DNA of 33,863 nucleotides from Bacteroidota bacterium. Lineage in GTDB: Bacteria > Bacteroidota > Bacteroidia > Palsa-965. Within the stretch, counting starts at the first letter, position 1, and every line of letters starts with the position of its first letter. The translations under genes and the position numbers were made by a program. Location: assembly GCA_013289095.1 (NCBI GenBank), contig JABDAO010000023.1, positions 1-33,863 of the forward strand. Direction: 5' to 3'. The notes below the pieces were generated by a model that was not told the origin of the DNA, searched no databases, and saw only the letters and a program-made list of their open reading frames with translations. This document shows, one piece after another, positions 33,808-33,863 of this stretch.

Positions 33808-33849
33808 GCGCCGATTTGACGTGTGAGCCTGCGTGAGAGGAATCGGTGC
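33808..33849 (+). repeat. Structured repeat, copy B
   Basis: GCGCCGATT (33808-33816) pairs with AATCGGTGC (33841-33849) over 9 bp including one G-T pair. The inner ACGT/GCGT stem surrounds a GTGAGCCT loop. Compared with copy A, the outer stem keeps pairing through changes on both sides (T-A to C-G and C-G to T-A). It lies ~25 bases upstream of the cargo gene's start, read on the opposite strand. Confidence 0.6.
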
Positions 33850-33863
33850 GGGCCTCCAGGGGA

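Overview
The window comes from a member of the Bacteroidota (Bacteroidetes), probably a gliding or type IX-secreting lineage of the Sphingobacteriia/Chitinophagia/Flavobacteriia type. The evidence is a complete porP/sprF-gldK-gldL-gldM-gldN(-gldO) core of the type IX secretion system (T9SS), a secreted protein with a type-B T9SS C-terminal sorting domain, the phylum-typical block miaB / sigma-54 regulator / lptE / TPR protein / secG, and genes that mostly lack strong Shine-Dalgarno sequences. The exact taxon cannot be fixed from sequence reading alone.

Layout. 1-666 is the N-terminal part of a secreted TPR protein that runs off the left edge. 667-1510 holds no gene I can support. 1511-3802 carries an unrecognised helical protein, a SRAP-domain (YedK/HMCES) abasic-site protein and a small companion ORF, closed by a strong bidirectional terminator. 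3887-5197 (minus) has a lipoprotein with an internally duplicated Cys motif and a tiny membrane protein. 5427-13262 is a long minus-strand block: miaB, a wrecked MNT-HEPN toxin-antitoxin pair, a sigma-54 enhancer-binding regulator, lptE, a TPR protein, secG, a terminator, then groES-groEL and another terminator. 13341-13780 is a 21-unit array of palindromes with a 21-bp period. 14441-25635 (plus) is topA, an arginase-fold protein that lacks several metal ligands, then the T9SS cluster. 25756-28268 (minus) has a DUF2461 protein, an AI-2E family permease and a Met/Cys-rich membrane protein. 28503-31481 (plus) has an ABC-F ATPase with a possible leader ORF and leader structure, and a DUF2306 membrane protein. 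31462-33785 (minus) has a TPR lipoprotein and a T9SS cargo protein flanked by two copies of a structured repeat.

How the genes fit together. GldL/GldM form the inner-membrane proton-driven motor, GldK/GldN(O) the periplasmic ring, and PorP/SprF an outer-membrane partner. The protein at 32817-33785 is a plausible client of this machine. LptE and SecG are envelope biogenesis factors, and GroES/EL is the cytosolic chaperonin.

Most unusual items: (i) the helically phased palindrome array between miaB and topA; (ii) a 39-codon leader ORF whose stop overlaps the start of the ABC-F gene (ATGA), with two mutually exclusive leader pairings; (iii) the decayed MNT-HEPN module, with a premature stop, a frameshift and a lost HEPN histidine; (iv) the degenerate arginase-like protein between topA and the T9SS genes; (v) a hairpin repeat whose two copies differ by compensatory changes. 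All functional statements rest on motif reading and remembered family knowledge; no database search was run.
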